Assembly: GCF_027579695.1 (NCBI RefSeq)
Contig: NC_083575.1
Coordinates: forward strand, 66,439,154-66,503,153
Reading direction: 5' to 3'
Length of the DNA stretch: 64,000 nt
Source: Neoarius graeffei
Lineage: Eukaryota; Chordata; Actinopteri; Siluriformes; Ariidae
In this document: one piece after another, positions 11,119 through 22,952 of the stretch
How the letters are laid out: each line of letters opens with the position of its first letter
Numbering within the stretch: the stretch's first letter is position 1
Notes under the pieces: model-generated
What the model was told of the DNA's origin: nothing
Seen by the model: the letters and a program-made list of their open reading frames with translations, nothing else
Databases searched by the model: none
Position numbers and translations under genes: made by a program

Positions 11119-12733
11119 CAGTGGTGCTTGAAAGTTTGTGAACCCTTTAGAATTTTCTATATTTCTGCATAAATATGACCTAAAACATCATCAGATTTCC
11201 ACACAAGTCCTAAAAGTAGATAAAGAGAACCCAGTTAAACAAATGAGACAAAAATATTATACTTGGTCATTTATTTATTGAGGAAAATGATCCAATATTA
11301 CATATCTGTGAGTGGCAAAAGTATGTGAACCTCTAGGATTAGCAGTTAATTTGAAGGTGAAATTAGAATCAGATGTTTTCAGTCAATGGGATGACAATCA
11401 GGTGTGAGTGGGCATGCTGTTTTATTTAAAGAACAGGAATCTATCAAAGTCTGACCTTCACAACACATGTTTGTGGAAGTGTATCATGGCACGAACATGG
11501 GAGATTTCTGAGGACCTCAGAAAAAGTGTTGTTGATGCTCATCAGGCTGGAAAAGGTTACAAAACCATCTCTAAAGAGTTTGGACTCCTCCAATCCACAG
11601 TCAGACAGATTGTGTACAAATGGAGGAAATTCAAGACCATTGTTGCCCTCCCCAGGAGTGGTTGACCAACAAAGATCACTCCAAGAGCAAGGCGTGTAAT
11701 AGTCGGCGAGGTCAAAAAGGACCCCAGGGTAATTTCTAAGCAACCGAAGGCCTCTCTCACATTGGCTAATGTTCATGAGTCCACCATCAGGAGAACACTG
11801 AACAACAATGGTGTGCATGGCAGGGTTGCAAGGAGAAAGCCACTGCTCTCCAAAAAGAACATTGCTGCTTGTCTGCAGTTTGTAAAAGATCACGTGGACA
11901 AGCCAGAAGGCTATTGGAAAAATGTTTTGTGGACAGATGAGACCAAAATAGAACTTTTTGGTTTAAATGAGAAGCGTTATGTTTTTGGAGAAAGGAAAAC
12001 GCTGCATTCCAGCATAAGAACCTTATCCCATCTGTGAAACATGGTGGTGGTGGTATCATGGTTTGGGCCTGTTTTGCTGCATCTGGGCAAGGACATCTTG
12101 CCATCATTGATGGAACAATGAATTCTGAATTATACCGGCAAATTCCAAAGGAAAATGTCCTTTAAAAAGTCAGGACATCAGTCCATGAACTGAATTTCAA
12201 GAGAAGGTGGGTCATGCAGCCAGACAATGACTCTAAGCACACAAGTCGTTCAACCAAAGAATGGTTAAGGAAGAATAACGTTAATGTTTTGGAATGGCCA
12301 AGTCAAAGTCCTGACCTTAATCCAATCGAAATATAGTGGAAGGACCTGAAGCAAGCAGTTCATGTGAGGAAACCCACCAACATCCCAGAGTTGAAGCTGT
12401 TCTGTATGGAGGAATGGGCTAAAATTCCTCCAAGCAAGTGTGCAGGACTGATCAACAGTTACCGGAAATGTTTAGTTGCAGTTATTGCTGCACAAGGTCA
12501 CACCACATACTGAAAGCAAAGGTTCACATACTTTTGCCACTCACAGATATGTAATATTGGATCATTTTCCTCAATAAATAAATGAACCAGTATAATATTT
12601 TTGTCTCATTTGTTTAGCTGGGTTCTCTTTATCTACTTTTAGGACTTGTTTGAAAATCTGATGATGTTTTAGGTCATATTTGTGCCGAAATATAGAAAAT
12701 TCTAAAGGGTTCACAAACTTTCAAGCACCACTG
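11119..12733 (+). mobile_element. Tc1-like IR/DR element, copy 2
   Basis: The left TIR begins CAGTGGTGCTTGAAAG at 11119 directly after a CA repeat, and no TA precedes it. The right end is followed by TA at 12734-12735. It sits 15 bp beyond the LINE end. It has the same internal structure as copy 1. Confidence 0.9.
11486..12513 (+). pseudogene. Tc1-like transposase of copy 2, broken
   Basis: It starts 'MARTWEISEDLRKSVVDAHQ' and continues 'GKGYKTISKEFGLLQSTVRQ'. A stop follows 'LPRSG'; then come 'NNNGVHGRVARRKPLLSKK' and the catalytic 'VLWTDETKIELFGLN' with a frameshift just after, '[16 protein letters not shown]' (usual QQDNDPKH) and 'SPDLNPIEI-stop-WKDLK'. A small duplicated block lies near 12158. 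It ends at a TGA at 12511. Confidence 0.85.
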
Positions 12734-12735
12734 TA

Positions 12736-13181
12736 TATGAAATTTTGTGATAAAGAAAAAAGTGTTAAAAAACAAATTATGTTTCATATTTTAGATTCTT
12801 CAAAGTAGCCACCATTTACCTTGATGATGCTTTACACACTATTGGCATTATCTTAACCAGCTTCATGAGGTAGTCACCTGGTTAATGGAATTGAATGCTT
12901 TTCAGTTAAACGGTGTGTCTCGTCAAAAGTTAATTACTGAAATGTACTGCCTTCTTCGTGCATTTGAGATCAAAGAGTAAATAGTAAATAATAGAAATAC
13001 AGCAAATAGCCCTATTCCACAACTGTAGTGATCATGATTATGATTATGTCAAGAACCACTCAACTAAGTAAAGAGAAACGACATCCACCATTACTTTAAG
13101 GCATGAAGTGTCTTTTAATTCATAAAACTAAAGTAAAAATGATTAATTATTGAAGTAGAAGGTGTGTCCAAACTTTTGACT

Positions 13182-13186
<5 letters not shown>
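12736..13186 (+). mobile_element. Deleted Tc1-like relative (non-autonomous)
   Basis: Contains 5' flanking sequence typical of another Tc1 family (caaagtagccaccatttacc) and, at 13047, a start 'MSRTTQLSKEKRHPPLL' followed by a stop. It then jumps straight to an end-like sequence 'gtgtgtccaaacttttgact'. So the transposase is almost completely deleted. It abuts copy 2 on the left and a TA microsatellite on the right. Confidence 0.7.
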
Positions 13187-13241
<55 letters not shown>

Positions 13242-13273
13242 AGGGAGAAAGAGAGAGAGAGAGAGAGAGAGAG
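13187..13273. repeat. (TA)n followed by (GA)n microsatellite
   Basis: TA repeat 13187-13238, then GA-rich repeat 13239-13273. Confidence 0.97.
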
Positions 13274-14614
13274 GTAGATGAGACTCTGAATGGTCCAGCA
13301 CTATATGAAGTAAGAGTGCAGTCCCTTTTATTTTCCTGGAACAAGGTGAAACTGTCAGGTTTCTGATTAATATGCTTTGGCCCATGGTCCAGGATTGCCA
13401 AAGAAAGCATAACTCAAACTGGGGGAATTTCTCCAACTGTCCCAGAGCAGGGCTCAGAATAATGTGAACAGTGTCTTGCTAACCCTGAGCTGTAACACAC
13501 CAAGCTCTCACCAATCTGAGACAGCACCCATAAACAGGATTGGAGCCTGGAGGCAGGTTTTACTAAGACATGTTGTAGTTCCATGAAGAGGGCACATTTC
13601 CATTTTCCATCATGTTGGTGTTGAGGAGCCTGCTGAACAAAACCTGCTGGCCCAAAGGGGAGGACAAGAGGAAGTGCAGTATATGGCTCTGGTTGAAAGA
13701 ATGAATGTAATTTCCTATATAGAGAATTACAAAGAGATATGTTTCTGAAAAGGGAATGGTGTTGGTTAACATGTGGATAAAGGAGTTTTGGCAGGAGAGG
13801 TGCTTTTACTAAACGTTGCTGGATCGAGTGTACCTATTCAATGTGCCAAGTCTGCAGACCAAGTCCCACTTGTGTAAATTGTTCTTAGCTGAAAGAATGA
13901 AAGTGTTGACTTTTTCAGCTTTCTGAATACAAACAGTCGTAAGACAAGACACTGAAGTTCTTTTTTCCCAAAACTGCTGAAAATTTGCATTAAATCAGAC
14001 CTTTGTTTGTGGATACAGTAATAAAAGAGCAGCACAAAAAGATAAAAGCATGACATGAAAATCAAAACACAAAAAGCTACATAGTGGTCGAGCTAATGAG
14101 AGTGAGAATTACTGAACACTGACAGAGTCCATGCATGCCACTGTGATGCCATGCTCACTGTGGTTCACCAGTTATTCCCATGTATCTCTGGAAGCTGATG
14201 ACACTATAAAGGGCTCAAGCTGCTTTCTCACAACAGTTACATTACAGACAGTGTGATCAGGAACAGATGAGACATTGTGTATTCAGCAATCCGTAGCAGC
14301 ACCTCACTGCTAAACTATAACAAAGAAATCCCTCTTTAAAAAATGATGACTTAATTCCATTCAAGAATCTCCAAGAAATCACTATATTGTTGATATTTCT
14401 TTGCTTCCTAAATTGGAACTACAGGGAATCTTCTCTAAGATGGAAATATTCTGCTCTTAATTTTTTTAGTCCCCCAAAAACTTAATGTTATGCAGTGTTG
14501 AACCAACACATGTGAGACTCTGAAAGGAAAACTGGACGTGTTCATAACACCTCTATATAGGTGTTAATTCAAGACTAATGATTTTAAAGCAACTAATTAT
14601 TTTATGATTTTTAA
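13274..14614. other. Intergenic, no feature recognised
   Basis: Relatively complex sequence without a TE motif or convincing ORF. The short frames here carry no recognisable domain. Could hold conserved noncoding DNA, but nothing in one sequence shows it. Confidence 0.4.
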
Positions 14615-15245
14615 ACAGTCAAGTCTATTTGTATAGCACTTTTAACAATAGACATTGTCGCAAAGCAGCTTTACAGAATTTTAATTAATTAAAACATGAG
14701 CTAATTTTATCCCTAATCTATCCCCAATGAGCAAGCCTGTGGTGATGGTGGCAAGGAAAAACTCCCTCAGACAACATGAGGAAGAAACCTCGAGGGGAGC
14801 CAGACTCAAAAGGGAACCCATCCTCATTTGGGCAACAACAGACAACATGACTATAACATTAACAGTTTTAACATGAAGTCAGTTTCGTTGATGTTATAAC
14901 TCTTCATTGATGGAAACTTTAGTGCAAAACTGTTCATGACAACTGCAGTCCTAAAGTTAGCAAGTCAACTGTAGTCCTCAGCCATAAAAGCACTACTGTA
15001 AGTGTCCAGAGTGTCTTCCAAGTGTGACTTTCAACTGTCCATATGGGGCCATCCTCCACAGGAGTGATGTGATGAGACTCCAACCAGACATAGGGTATCA
15101 GGATGGATCAGGCAGGTCTGAGGAGCAGAAGAGGTCAGCATCTCGATCTCAGGATTCACATGTAACTCAGAGGAACAGATGGGGGGGAGAGAACACAGGT
15201 TGTTAGGTATGCCCAATGTCACCTGAACAAGTAGGAACAGTATAC
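14615..15245 (+). repeat. Dispersed repeat with 'cgcaaagcagctttacag' core
   Basis: Begins 'cagtcaagtctatttgtata' and contains 'gcaaagcagctttacagaat', 'ggcaaggaaaaactccctca', 'gggaacccatcctcatttgg' and 'ccatcctccacaggagtgat'. I recognise this as a high-copy otophysan fish repeat of unknown class. Divergent pieces recur at 27668-27745 and 28340-28440 in this window. No ORF is retained. Confidence 0.7.
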
Positions 15246-15392
15246 ATTTAAATACTTACCTAAGTGTTTGCAGATTGCACTAAGCCAGAGTAACTTTGAA
15301 AAAATAGAAACAAAATGATGTTTTAAAATAGTGAAGTCCCTCCTCAAGGTATAGACAAGGCTGAATATTCCAGTTAGGAGGCAAATAATTCC

Positions 15393-15915
15393 ATTATTTT
15401 ATCCACATTCACTGGATATGAGCAATCCTGTGCTCTGATTGGCTACTCTACTACTAGGCTATCAGCTCATATACCGTGAGTAGAAAAAAACAAAATGGCG
15501 GTGCGTGTTGCTGAACCAACCGAGGACAAAATAAAAACTCTACTCAAAAACAAAACGTCCAAAAATAAAAAAAAGCAATAAAATATGGAATAAAAGTATT
15601 TGATGGTAAGAACGTATCTTTTTTTATTTTTCAAATATTATTATTATCAGATTTTTAACAAATTTCTACTGTCATTTTGCCGGTTTGTTTACATTCTAAG
15701 CGGAAATTATTTTGTCGGACATTTTGTATAAAGTTTTTATTTACTGAATTTGCTAAAAATAAAAATGCTCTCTTTCTCAAAATCCAGTGAATATGGATAG
15801 AATAAAACAGTTATTCCACTCAATCTCGTCATACATGGCTTAGAGCTAACTTGGTGCTACGCACTTCATCGGCTATCAGCTCATGTATGACTCGATTTTG
15901 TGGAATAACTGTTAA
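15393..15915 (+). mobile_element. 523-bp repeat with inverted modules, copy A
   Basis: About 85-90% like 50777-51306 by eye. It starts 'attattttatccacattcac', whose complement recurs inside at about 15784-15807. A second hairpin module (aacagttattccact ... gtggaataactgtt) forms the right end. The middle has an ATG-led frame 'MAVRVAEPTEDKIKTLLKNK' followed by a splice-donor-like 'gatggtaagaacg'. It looks like an internally deleted transposon that kept its first exon. The reading frame could belong to a Crypton-type recombinase, but that is a guess. Confidence 0.6.
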
Positions 15916-16554
15916 GTTTTCATAACCCTTCTTCATAACCGGTAGTAGGTTTCAATGGCAGTCCTGAATCTACATCATTCTACATGATTGTAACAAACAT
16001 AACAAAACCTATTAATATTAGATTTAGGGTCCACAAAGTTTGATATACAAAAAAACTTCCTCATTTACACTTTTTTCCTCTTTATATCAGCAGGTCAGCA
16101 AGTAAAAAACTGTTGTACGCAAGCATGTATTTGAATATATTTGTAAAATATTTGAGTATTTAACATGTGGTTCTTATATAAATTATGCTTTACAGCACAT
16201 CTGAGCACAAAACTAAACTGGATTAATGTGCCATCAACCAGCAAGAGAGCTGACGTGGGGAATGGAGAATTTATAAAGCTGCTTACCAAGTGAATATAGA
16301 TTTATGCAAATAAGGAGGCGAGGTGAAAAGCCCCTCTATCATGTCCTACACCACTGCATTCACCACACTGCAAATCTTTTCCACTTTCTCCATGTCAGGA
16401 GCCTAAGCCTAAGCTGTAACTGTCCATTAAGCATCATACTTTCACTTTTTACTTTAGTACACCTTATGCCAATGTGTCTTCACGGCAAACACACAAGCGC
16501 TTTACAGTGACACATGATTGGGAATATGCCCAACAAAACTATACTCCAATTAAT
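15916..16554. other. Intergenic, no feature recognised
   Basis: AT-rich; no supportable gene or repeat. Confidence 0.4.
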
Positions 16555-16979
16555 ATGGGTCAAACCACAAAGGTGGAAGCACAAAATTGTATAGAATGTC
16601 TTTGTATGCTGTAGCATTACAATTTCCCTTCACTTCAACTAAGGCACCTCAAACCTGTTCCTCCATGACAATGACCCTGCACACAAAGAGAGGCCCATGA
16701 AGATATGGTGTGCCAAGTTTGGTGTTGAACAACTTGAGTGGCTCTGAACTCAACCCCACTGGACAACTTGGATGAACAGGCATCTGAACCCATCATCAAT
16801 GCTTGACATCGCTAATATTCATGTGGCTCAATGGGCAACTCTCCACAGTCACATTCAGAAATCTAGTGGAAAACCTTCCCAGAAGAGTGGAGGAAATACA
16901 TTTTAAATGGGCTGACCAATAAGAACATATGCGTGTGATGGTCAGGTGTCCACAAGTATTTGGCCATATACTGTAGTGT
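16555..16979 (+). pseudogene. Tc1/mariner transposase C-terminal remnant
   Basis: Encodes a decayed 'HDNDPAHKERPMKIWCAKFG' then 'VEQLEW' segment carrying the second catalytic Asp. A degraded proline-rich region follows, then 'HVAQWATLHSHIQKSSGKPS' and 'QKSGG'. It ends in 'tggtcaggtgtccacaagta' and 'ggccatatactgta', the known 3' TIR of this fish family. The N-terminal half is missing and the Asp-Pro-Asn-Pro region has a stop. Confidence 0.75.
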
Positions 16980-17180
16980 ATGAGATTATCAAAGCAAAAT
17001 CAGTTCATTATGCTAGTTTAAAGGCTTTACTGGAGGACGTATCTTTTCCAGAAATGGGAGGAAGACATTTTGATGTCATTTTGGTGCAAAAACAGACAAG
17101 AATAGAAATGTATGTTTTAAGAAATACTAAAGTACTAAAAAGTCTGGTCATGTAATTGTTGTTTGTTAACTACAATAATA

Positions 17181-17679
17181 CAGGGTGTTTCAAAAAATTT
17201 GATATTATATAAGATGTAAATACCCCAGAAACTACATAGTCTAGGCAAATGAAACTGAACAGGCTTAATGTTGAGCAATATAAGATTTATTCCTCAAAAT
17301 TTGAATGAGAAATTCAAAGGTATGTGGATTCCTTGAATGATTTCACAAATTTTCAATATGCACGCCGCCTGAGACACAGACACACAGACAGCCTTCCTCT
17401 TTGAACTTTTTGTGCCGTGTCCAAATCTACATTGCAGTTGGTGCATTTTTAGAGAATTCTCTCATAAATGTACGCTGCAGTCTTGTTCGAATGCGCTTAA
17501 TGCACAAAACGCCTTTTCCTTTCCAGTGAATAGCATTTCTATACCTAAAAAGATAAAAACATTAAACATAAAATTTTGACCTATTTCCACACATGCTGTT
17601 AAAATTTGAGGTCAATTGAACAAGAATTGGCAAAGTTATTAGATTGTGAAATGATGTAAAAAAATTTTGAAACACCCTG
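17181..17679 (-). mobile_element. Mariner-like element, deleted, flanked by TA
   Basis: TIRs: CAGGGTGTTTCAAAAAATTT at left and the complement at right (aaattttgaaacaccctg), with TA at 17179-17180 and 17680-17681. On the minus strand the interior ends in 'GGVHIENL-stop', like the 'GGHIEHL' C-terminus of these transposases. Only a C-terminal remnant is left. Confidence 0.8.
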
Positions 17680-17749
17680 TATAATGTGTTTCAATGTCAT
17701 TTCCATATGGATGAACCCCATATAACACATTTAACAGTACGGTTTCCAT

Positions 17750-17830
17750 GAGATTAGATTAGATAAAACTTTATTGATCCCTTTGGGCAGGTTCCCTCGG
17801 AAATTAAGAATGATGAGCTCCTCCACCTTA
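17750..17830. repeat. 'ttattgatccctttgggcag' repeat end
   Basis: Short agatt repeat followed by a 3'-end-like segment. A related segment is at 32306-32345, again next to an agatt array. Confidence 0.5.
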
Positions 17831-18089
17831 AAATTCTCAATTTAACCACTGCATTTATCCACAGACATAGGTAGAGACACACAGACAGACAGACAGACAG
17901 ACATATCACAGTGTAAGTTAAGCAGATAAATGTATTGTTTCTTGGGCACAACAGTGGCCTTAGAATTCTGTAGCTGTTTTGGGAATCAATCTTCAAGTCA
18001 CTCACTTAAGCTTAACAGCTGAACTATCACTGTACATATAAAGGCCTGCAAAAGTGTTAGACAAAATAATTTCTGTATACTCTAATTTC

Positions 18090-18436
18090 TCATCTCATCT
18101 CCTCTAACCGCTTTATCCTGTTCTACAGGGTCGCAGGCAAGCTGGAGCCTATCCCAGCTGACTACAGGTGAAAGGCAGGGTACACCCTGGACAAGTCACC
18201 AGGTCATCACAGGGCTGACACATAGACAAACATTCACACCTACGGCCAATTTAGAGTCACCAGTTAACCTAACCTGCATGTCTTTGGACTGTGGGGGAAA
18301 CCAGAGCACCCCCATGCAGACCCAGGGAGAACATGCAAACTCTGCACAGAAAGGCCCTCGCCGGCCACGGGGCTCAAACCTGGACCTTCTTGCTGTGAGG
18401 CGACAGCGCTAACCACTACACCACCATGCCACCGCC
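18090..18436 (-). repeat. V-SINE, full length with small deletions
   Basis: Reverse copy from the catctc tail to the tRNA-like head (ccaccatgccaccgcc). Small losses occur in the body (one around 18230, one in the central domain near 18300). No clean target duplication. Confidence 0.9.
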
Positions 18437-18471
18437 TGAGAACATGTCAAAAATATTAGTTTAAACTTTCA

Positions 18472-18539
18472 GTGTTTCCAACTGAAAAACACTGAACCTC
18501 AATTGCTTATGAGGTTCAGTGTTTTTCAGTTGGAAACAC
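18472..18539. repeat. Perfect 30-bp inverted repeat, 8-nt loop
   Basis: Arms 18472-18501 and 18510-18539 are exact reverse complements (gtgtttccaactgaaaaaca ... ). The loop is attgctta. Flanking sequence does not continue the pairing. Confidence 0.95.
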
Positions 18540-20044
18540 ATTGTTAACAGTTGTAATTAAGGAGATTAGAAAATCCCTTCAAAGATCCATTAGACGTTAT
18601 CTTCAACTATAAATTATCTTAAACATTTCCATTTTAGAATTAGAGAGAAAATTTAATAGAACACTTTGGAAGAGTCATGGAAAGAGTTATTATTGATATG
18701 TTTGACTTCAGGGGAATACTGCCACACTCTGTTATCAGGAAGGAAGGACCATTTGATGCAATACGGTATGTACACAGATCATTATAACAATATTTTGTAC
18801 AAACATGAATCAAAGACCTAGCCACACACACAGGTGGTAAAGATATAGAAGCCTGATTTTTCCACCTCTGTTTTCAAAAACCATGCCAAATATTCACATT
18901 TAGGTCAGCATTGCATTCCAGTTATTCTGGCTATAAATCGCTTTCACTTTCTGCCTTTTATGGCAACATTTCTCTGTTTCTTTCTCTTTCCATCTGCCTC
19001 AGGCTCTCTGTCCTTCTCTGTCTTTCCCCTTGACCTTTTATCATAGGCCAGGCAGTCTCTGCCACTGTCTCAGTCTGTTGTTTTATAAGCCGTCACAGCG
19101 TTGTCATGCAATCACATATGAAAGCAGTTTCCAGCAGGTTTCTCTGGTCCTGCTGTTCCCTCAGTGAGCAACTGCAGCTGGCAGAGTTTTGCCTTATGCT
19201 TTGTTTACAGTGAGCTTTCACCCATCCATTTATTCCCTTACAACTACTAACGGAACAAGGTACAGAAGTGTAAACCTTTGTTGATGATACAGCTCTGTGT
19301 ATGCGTAATGTTTATTTCTTTCATTCACTAAAGAAAAGAGAAACACTTAGTTCTCATCTTATAAGTATCTCAGTATCTACGCAGACGTTCTACACTGAGG
19401 TTTACAGCACTGTTAAAACTTCCATGTGTTCTTCTCTCAACACTTTCAAGTTTGGTCCCTTGACTGTAATGTATTTAACTGCACACTGCTGATGAAAAAT
19501 AGGCTCTTTCGTCATTAAACATGACATTTTAACACAGCAGTGTTAGTTGGATCTATATAATGCACTATGTGTAACATGTAGAGTATGTATACACATATAT
19601 TTCAATTTGTGTTGTACGGTAGGTGTTGTGAATTACCTACAGTATCGAAGTAAAAATCCACCCTGAATGACTTGCATTTTTAACCCACATGTGATCTTCA
19701 GTCGTGTAAATAATTTGTTGTGTTTCAAGTCTGAGTTGACCTTAAACTTTTTTCATCAACACTTTCCTACATGACCCACAGTGCCATTCAACCAGCTGTC
19801 CAGCTCTCTCATCTCCTCATCAGTATGCCTTACCTCAAGCACAGTGACTTACAAAGCATGAACATTCATGCTAATATCACTGTCAGTGCCATTGTGTTGT
19901 CCTCTCACAGAACACCAACTAGCCTCTGCCTTATACTTGCACTGCATCCTGGAATTTTGAGTCCAACATTTGCCATCTCTGCTACTTCTACATTGAATAT
20001 CTCATTAAAATGCCTCACAGCTCTTCCCATTTTCCATGTTCTTC
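18540..20044. other. Intergenic, no feature recognised
   Basis: No coding region or clear TE. Several short frames have no recognisable domain. Confidence 0.4.
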
Positions 20045-20232
20045 CCATGTCTGCATAAGTTTCCTCCAGGTTCTCCAGTTTCCCCCCACTTCCCAAAAAC
20101 ATGCCAGTAGGTGGACTGATGAAAATAAACCTTAAGGGTGTATTCGTGCCTCATGCCCAATGTTCCCAGGATGGAATTATTGGGATGGGCTCCAGATCCA
20201 CTGCAACCCTGAGTGAATGTTTCTGGAAATTT
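20045..20232 (+). repeat. Older V-SINE-related SINE, partial
   Basis: Degraded central domain (tttcctccaggttctccagt) followed by a tail unlike the main V-SINE (gatgggctccagatccactg, caaccctgagtgaatg). The tRNA head is missing. The same older type appears at 29088, 35325 and 63155. Confidence 0.7.
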
Positions 20233-20359
20233 AGTCAGTGAGAAAAGAAGCTATTGTTTTATTGTTGTTAGGCTATAGCAGCAAAATATGATCTTTATCA
20301 CTTATGTTTGAGAGTGTTAAAGATGTTTTCTCAGATCAAATAAGTACTAACAATGTCCC

Positions 20360-21509
20360 CATAGGCGGTTTTAAACGGGGGCCAGGGGGGGCCAGTGCCC
20401 CTGTAAAATTGCTCCTGGCCCCTGTTGTGGCCTAGCCTGGGAAATCCCATGCTGCTTTGCACAATCGTTCCGATCACTTGTGATATGGTCTGGTGTTAAC
20501 CAGACTAGTTGTGGCCCCTGTGCTGAACAGATAATAAGATTTATTAATTTCGACGTGCACTGGCTCGAAGATCGGAACTGACATGACGGAGTGTTCTACA
20601 CGGACTCCTTAAAGCGCTACACGCACACTGTTACCTGCAGCAGAAAGACCAGCAGCAGCACGAATTGTAAACTTCAGACGTGAGAGATAACAGCTGTCAC
20701 GTCCAAAGTTTTTTTATTAAAAAGCCATCAGATACAGTAGCGTTGACACATTTCACTGAGCCATATAAAGAAGTATTTTTTGAGCTCTTTAGACTATGCA
20801 AAATAGCTGTGGCACTCCCAGTGAGCTCTGCCTCTTGTGAGCGGAGTTTCTCCACTTTGAAACTGGTGAAGACCTACCTCCGATCCACCATTAGTGAGGA
20901 GCGTCTAAGCAATCTTGGTGTGCTCAGCATTGAATCCAGAAGGTCCAAGGCTTTGAATCTTGATGCATTTGTAGACCGTTTCTCAAGGAGTCACAATCAC
21001 AGAATGTTGTTGTTGTAGTGTTTCAGCCTGCTGTGAATGCTATAGGGTGATTCTGAGACCACTGTTTGTGAATTTATTTTTTCTTTCTATTTTCCCCCCA
21101 ACTGTACATAAAAAAAGAGTGAGATGATGACAGTGTGATTTAGATAGTGATTGTGCATTCAAGTCTCATGCTGTGAAAAAGAAAATTCATTCATGCTGTG
21201 AATTTAAAAAGTGTCATTGTACAGATAAAAGGTTCATTGTATGCAAAAATAGAAATCTTATTTTACAAAAAAGAGAAACATGGTTTTAAGATTTATTGAG
21301 CACAATTTATTTTATGTTTAGGCTATTGAGACAGAATGTTTATCTCATTGTATTTATGCTCAATGTATTTTGTTTTGGTTCTAAATAAACTAAACAAAAC
21401 ATTTTGAACGCTTAAATATTGCCATGTTTTGTCCTTATATGTGCCCCCCTGAAAAAACACTGGCCCCACCTTGGCCCCCCCTAGTAATTTTGGTCTAGAA
21501 CCGCCACTG
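20360..21509 (+). mobile_element. hAT element, internally deleted, 8-bp TSD
   Basis: Ends 'CATAGGCGGTTTTAAACGGG' and the complement of CAGTGGCGGTTCTAGACC. An exact 8-bp target duplication, aatgtccc, lies at 20352-20359 and 21510-21517. The inner ends are rich in 'ggcccc' motifs in inverted orientation. Confidence 0.9.
20680..21018 (+). pseudogene. hAT transposase C-terminal fragment (hATC domain)
   Basis: The 112-residue frame carries the dimerisation domain: 'FFELFRLCKIAVALPVSSAS', 'CERSFSTLKLVKTYLRSTIS' and 'EERLSNLGVLSIES'. The pattern (ALPVSSASCERSFS) is the hallmark of hAT transposases of the ZMYM1-like group. The first residues (MRDNSCHVQSFF) come from another part, so the catalytic core has been deleted. 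A polyA-like AATAAA occurs near 21383. Confidence 0.88.
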
Positions 21510-21517
21510 AATGTCCC

Positions 21518-22118
21518 CATGTGGCATCAGTGCAGTTCACAACTGCTAACTTTACTCAGCAGTAATAAAAAACACAGCACTGATCAAAAAATGAGCACCA
21601 TGATTGCTAAACACATCACAAATATTATTATATAAACATATTTAATGTGTTTCGGGGTGGAGGTTTCCTTTGTTTATACAATAGTTTCATTTAGATTTGT
21701 TGTATAAAATATCCACATGTAGACATCTAGACATCATTTGATGATACCATTTTCCTTATCGTAAAATTTGCCTGTTCTTTATGAGCAAATTACAAAAAGA
21801 GATTGTAGTAGCTAAAATTTTCACAGAACACCTACCAATTCCAGTTACCATTACTCATTACCTGTGACCTTTTCCTGAGGGCTGCAAAGCTCACTTATCT
21901 ACACAGTTTACTCTCCATGGACACAGCTCTTGTCTAGAAAGGAAGTAGTTTATACAATATGCCATTAGGCTGGGTTCTGTCCTCATCTTTCCCATGAAGT
22001 TCAGATCACAGGCATAACACTGAGGTAATTATTTCTATTTTCTCATCAGACAGTAAAAAGATGAGCTTCAACCATCAATATGTTTACAAACATACAAAGT
22101 CCAGACCATAGGCTTATA

Positions 22119-22119
<1 letters not shown>
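21518..22119. other. Intergenic, no feature recognised
   Basis: No supportable gene or repeat. Confidence 0.4.

Positions 22120-22167
<48 letters not shown>
22120..22167. repeat. (AAT)n microsatellite
   Basis: About 16 units directly before a V-SINE. Confidence 0.97.
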
Positions 22168-22168
<1 letters not shown>

Positions 22169-22530
22169 GTGGCATGGTGGTGTAGTAGTTAGCACTGTCG
22201 CTTCACAGCAAGAAGGTCCTGGGTTCAAGCCCAGCAGTTGGTGAGGGCCTTTCTGTGTGGAGTTTGCATGTTCTCCCCATGTCTGCGTAGGTTTCCTCTG
22301 GGTGCTCTGGTTTCCTCCACAGTCCAAAGACATGCAGGTTAATTGGTGGCTCTACACTGACCGTAGGTGTGAATGTGTGTGTGAATGGTTGTTTGTCTCT
22401 GTGTCAGCCCTGCGATGACCTGGTGACTTGTCCAGGGTGTACCCCACCTTTCACCCATAGTCAGCTGGGATAGGCTCCAGCTTGCCTGCAACCCTGTAGA
22501 ACAGGATAAGCAGCTACAGATAATGGATGG

Positions 22531-22532
<2 letters not shown>
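22168..22532 (+). repeat. V-SINE, full length, (tgga)n tail type
   Basis: Head (ggcatggtggtgtagtagtt), box B (gggttcaagccc), central domain and tail 'cagataatggatggatt'. It is flanked by (AAT)n on both sides. Confidence 0.92.
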
Positions 22533-22573
<41 letters not shown>

Positions 22574-22855
22574 GCCCTGTGATGACCTGGCAACTTGTCC
22601 AGGGTGTACCCCGCCTCTCGCCCATAGTCAGCTGGGATAGGGTCCAGCTTGCCTGCGACCCTGTAGAACAGGATAAGCAGCTACAGATAATGGATGGATG
22701 AATAATAATAATAATAATAATAATAGCCCTGTGATGACCTGGCAACTTGTCCAGGGTGTACCCCGCCTTTCGCCCGTAGTCAGCTGGGATAGGCTCCAGC
22801 TTGCCTGCGACCCTGTAGAACAGGATATAAGATGAGATGAGATAATAATAATAAT
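22533..22855 (+). repeat. Tandem array of V-SINE tail units and (AAT)n
   Basis: (AAT)n 22533-22572, tail unit 22573-22700, (AAT)n 22701-22724, tail unit 22725-22843, (AAT)n to 22855. Both tail units begin at 'agccctgtgatgacctggca'. The last one has a gatga-type end, unlike the first (tgga type). Confidence 0.93.
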
Positions 22856-22944
22856 AGTGAGACCATCAATGATGGCGTAGCTCACTCTGGCCCCGTCTAG
22901 TCCAGAAGGAGTGATCTAAATTGGGCCACCTTGCGCAGTTCTAC
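22856..22944. repeat. Left part of a host repeat interrupted by hAT
   Basis: The sequence 'gatggcgtagctcactctgg' here resembles 'gatggcgtaaactcatcgcc' at 26322. The stretch from here to 26355 appears to be one older repeat with hAT and Tc1 insertions in it. Confidence 0.5.
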
Positions 22945-22952
22945 TCTCAACC

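Noticed and set aside
13187-13238. (TA)n tract as replication origin or regulatory site
   Set aside because: Plain microsatellite next to a Tc1 end; nothing more supports a function.
22573-22855. CRISPR-like alternation of repeats and spacers
   Set aside because: The 'repeats' are SINE tails over 110 bp long and the 'spacers' are AAT microsatellite; the genome is a vertebrate.
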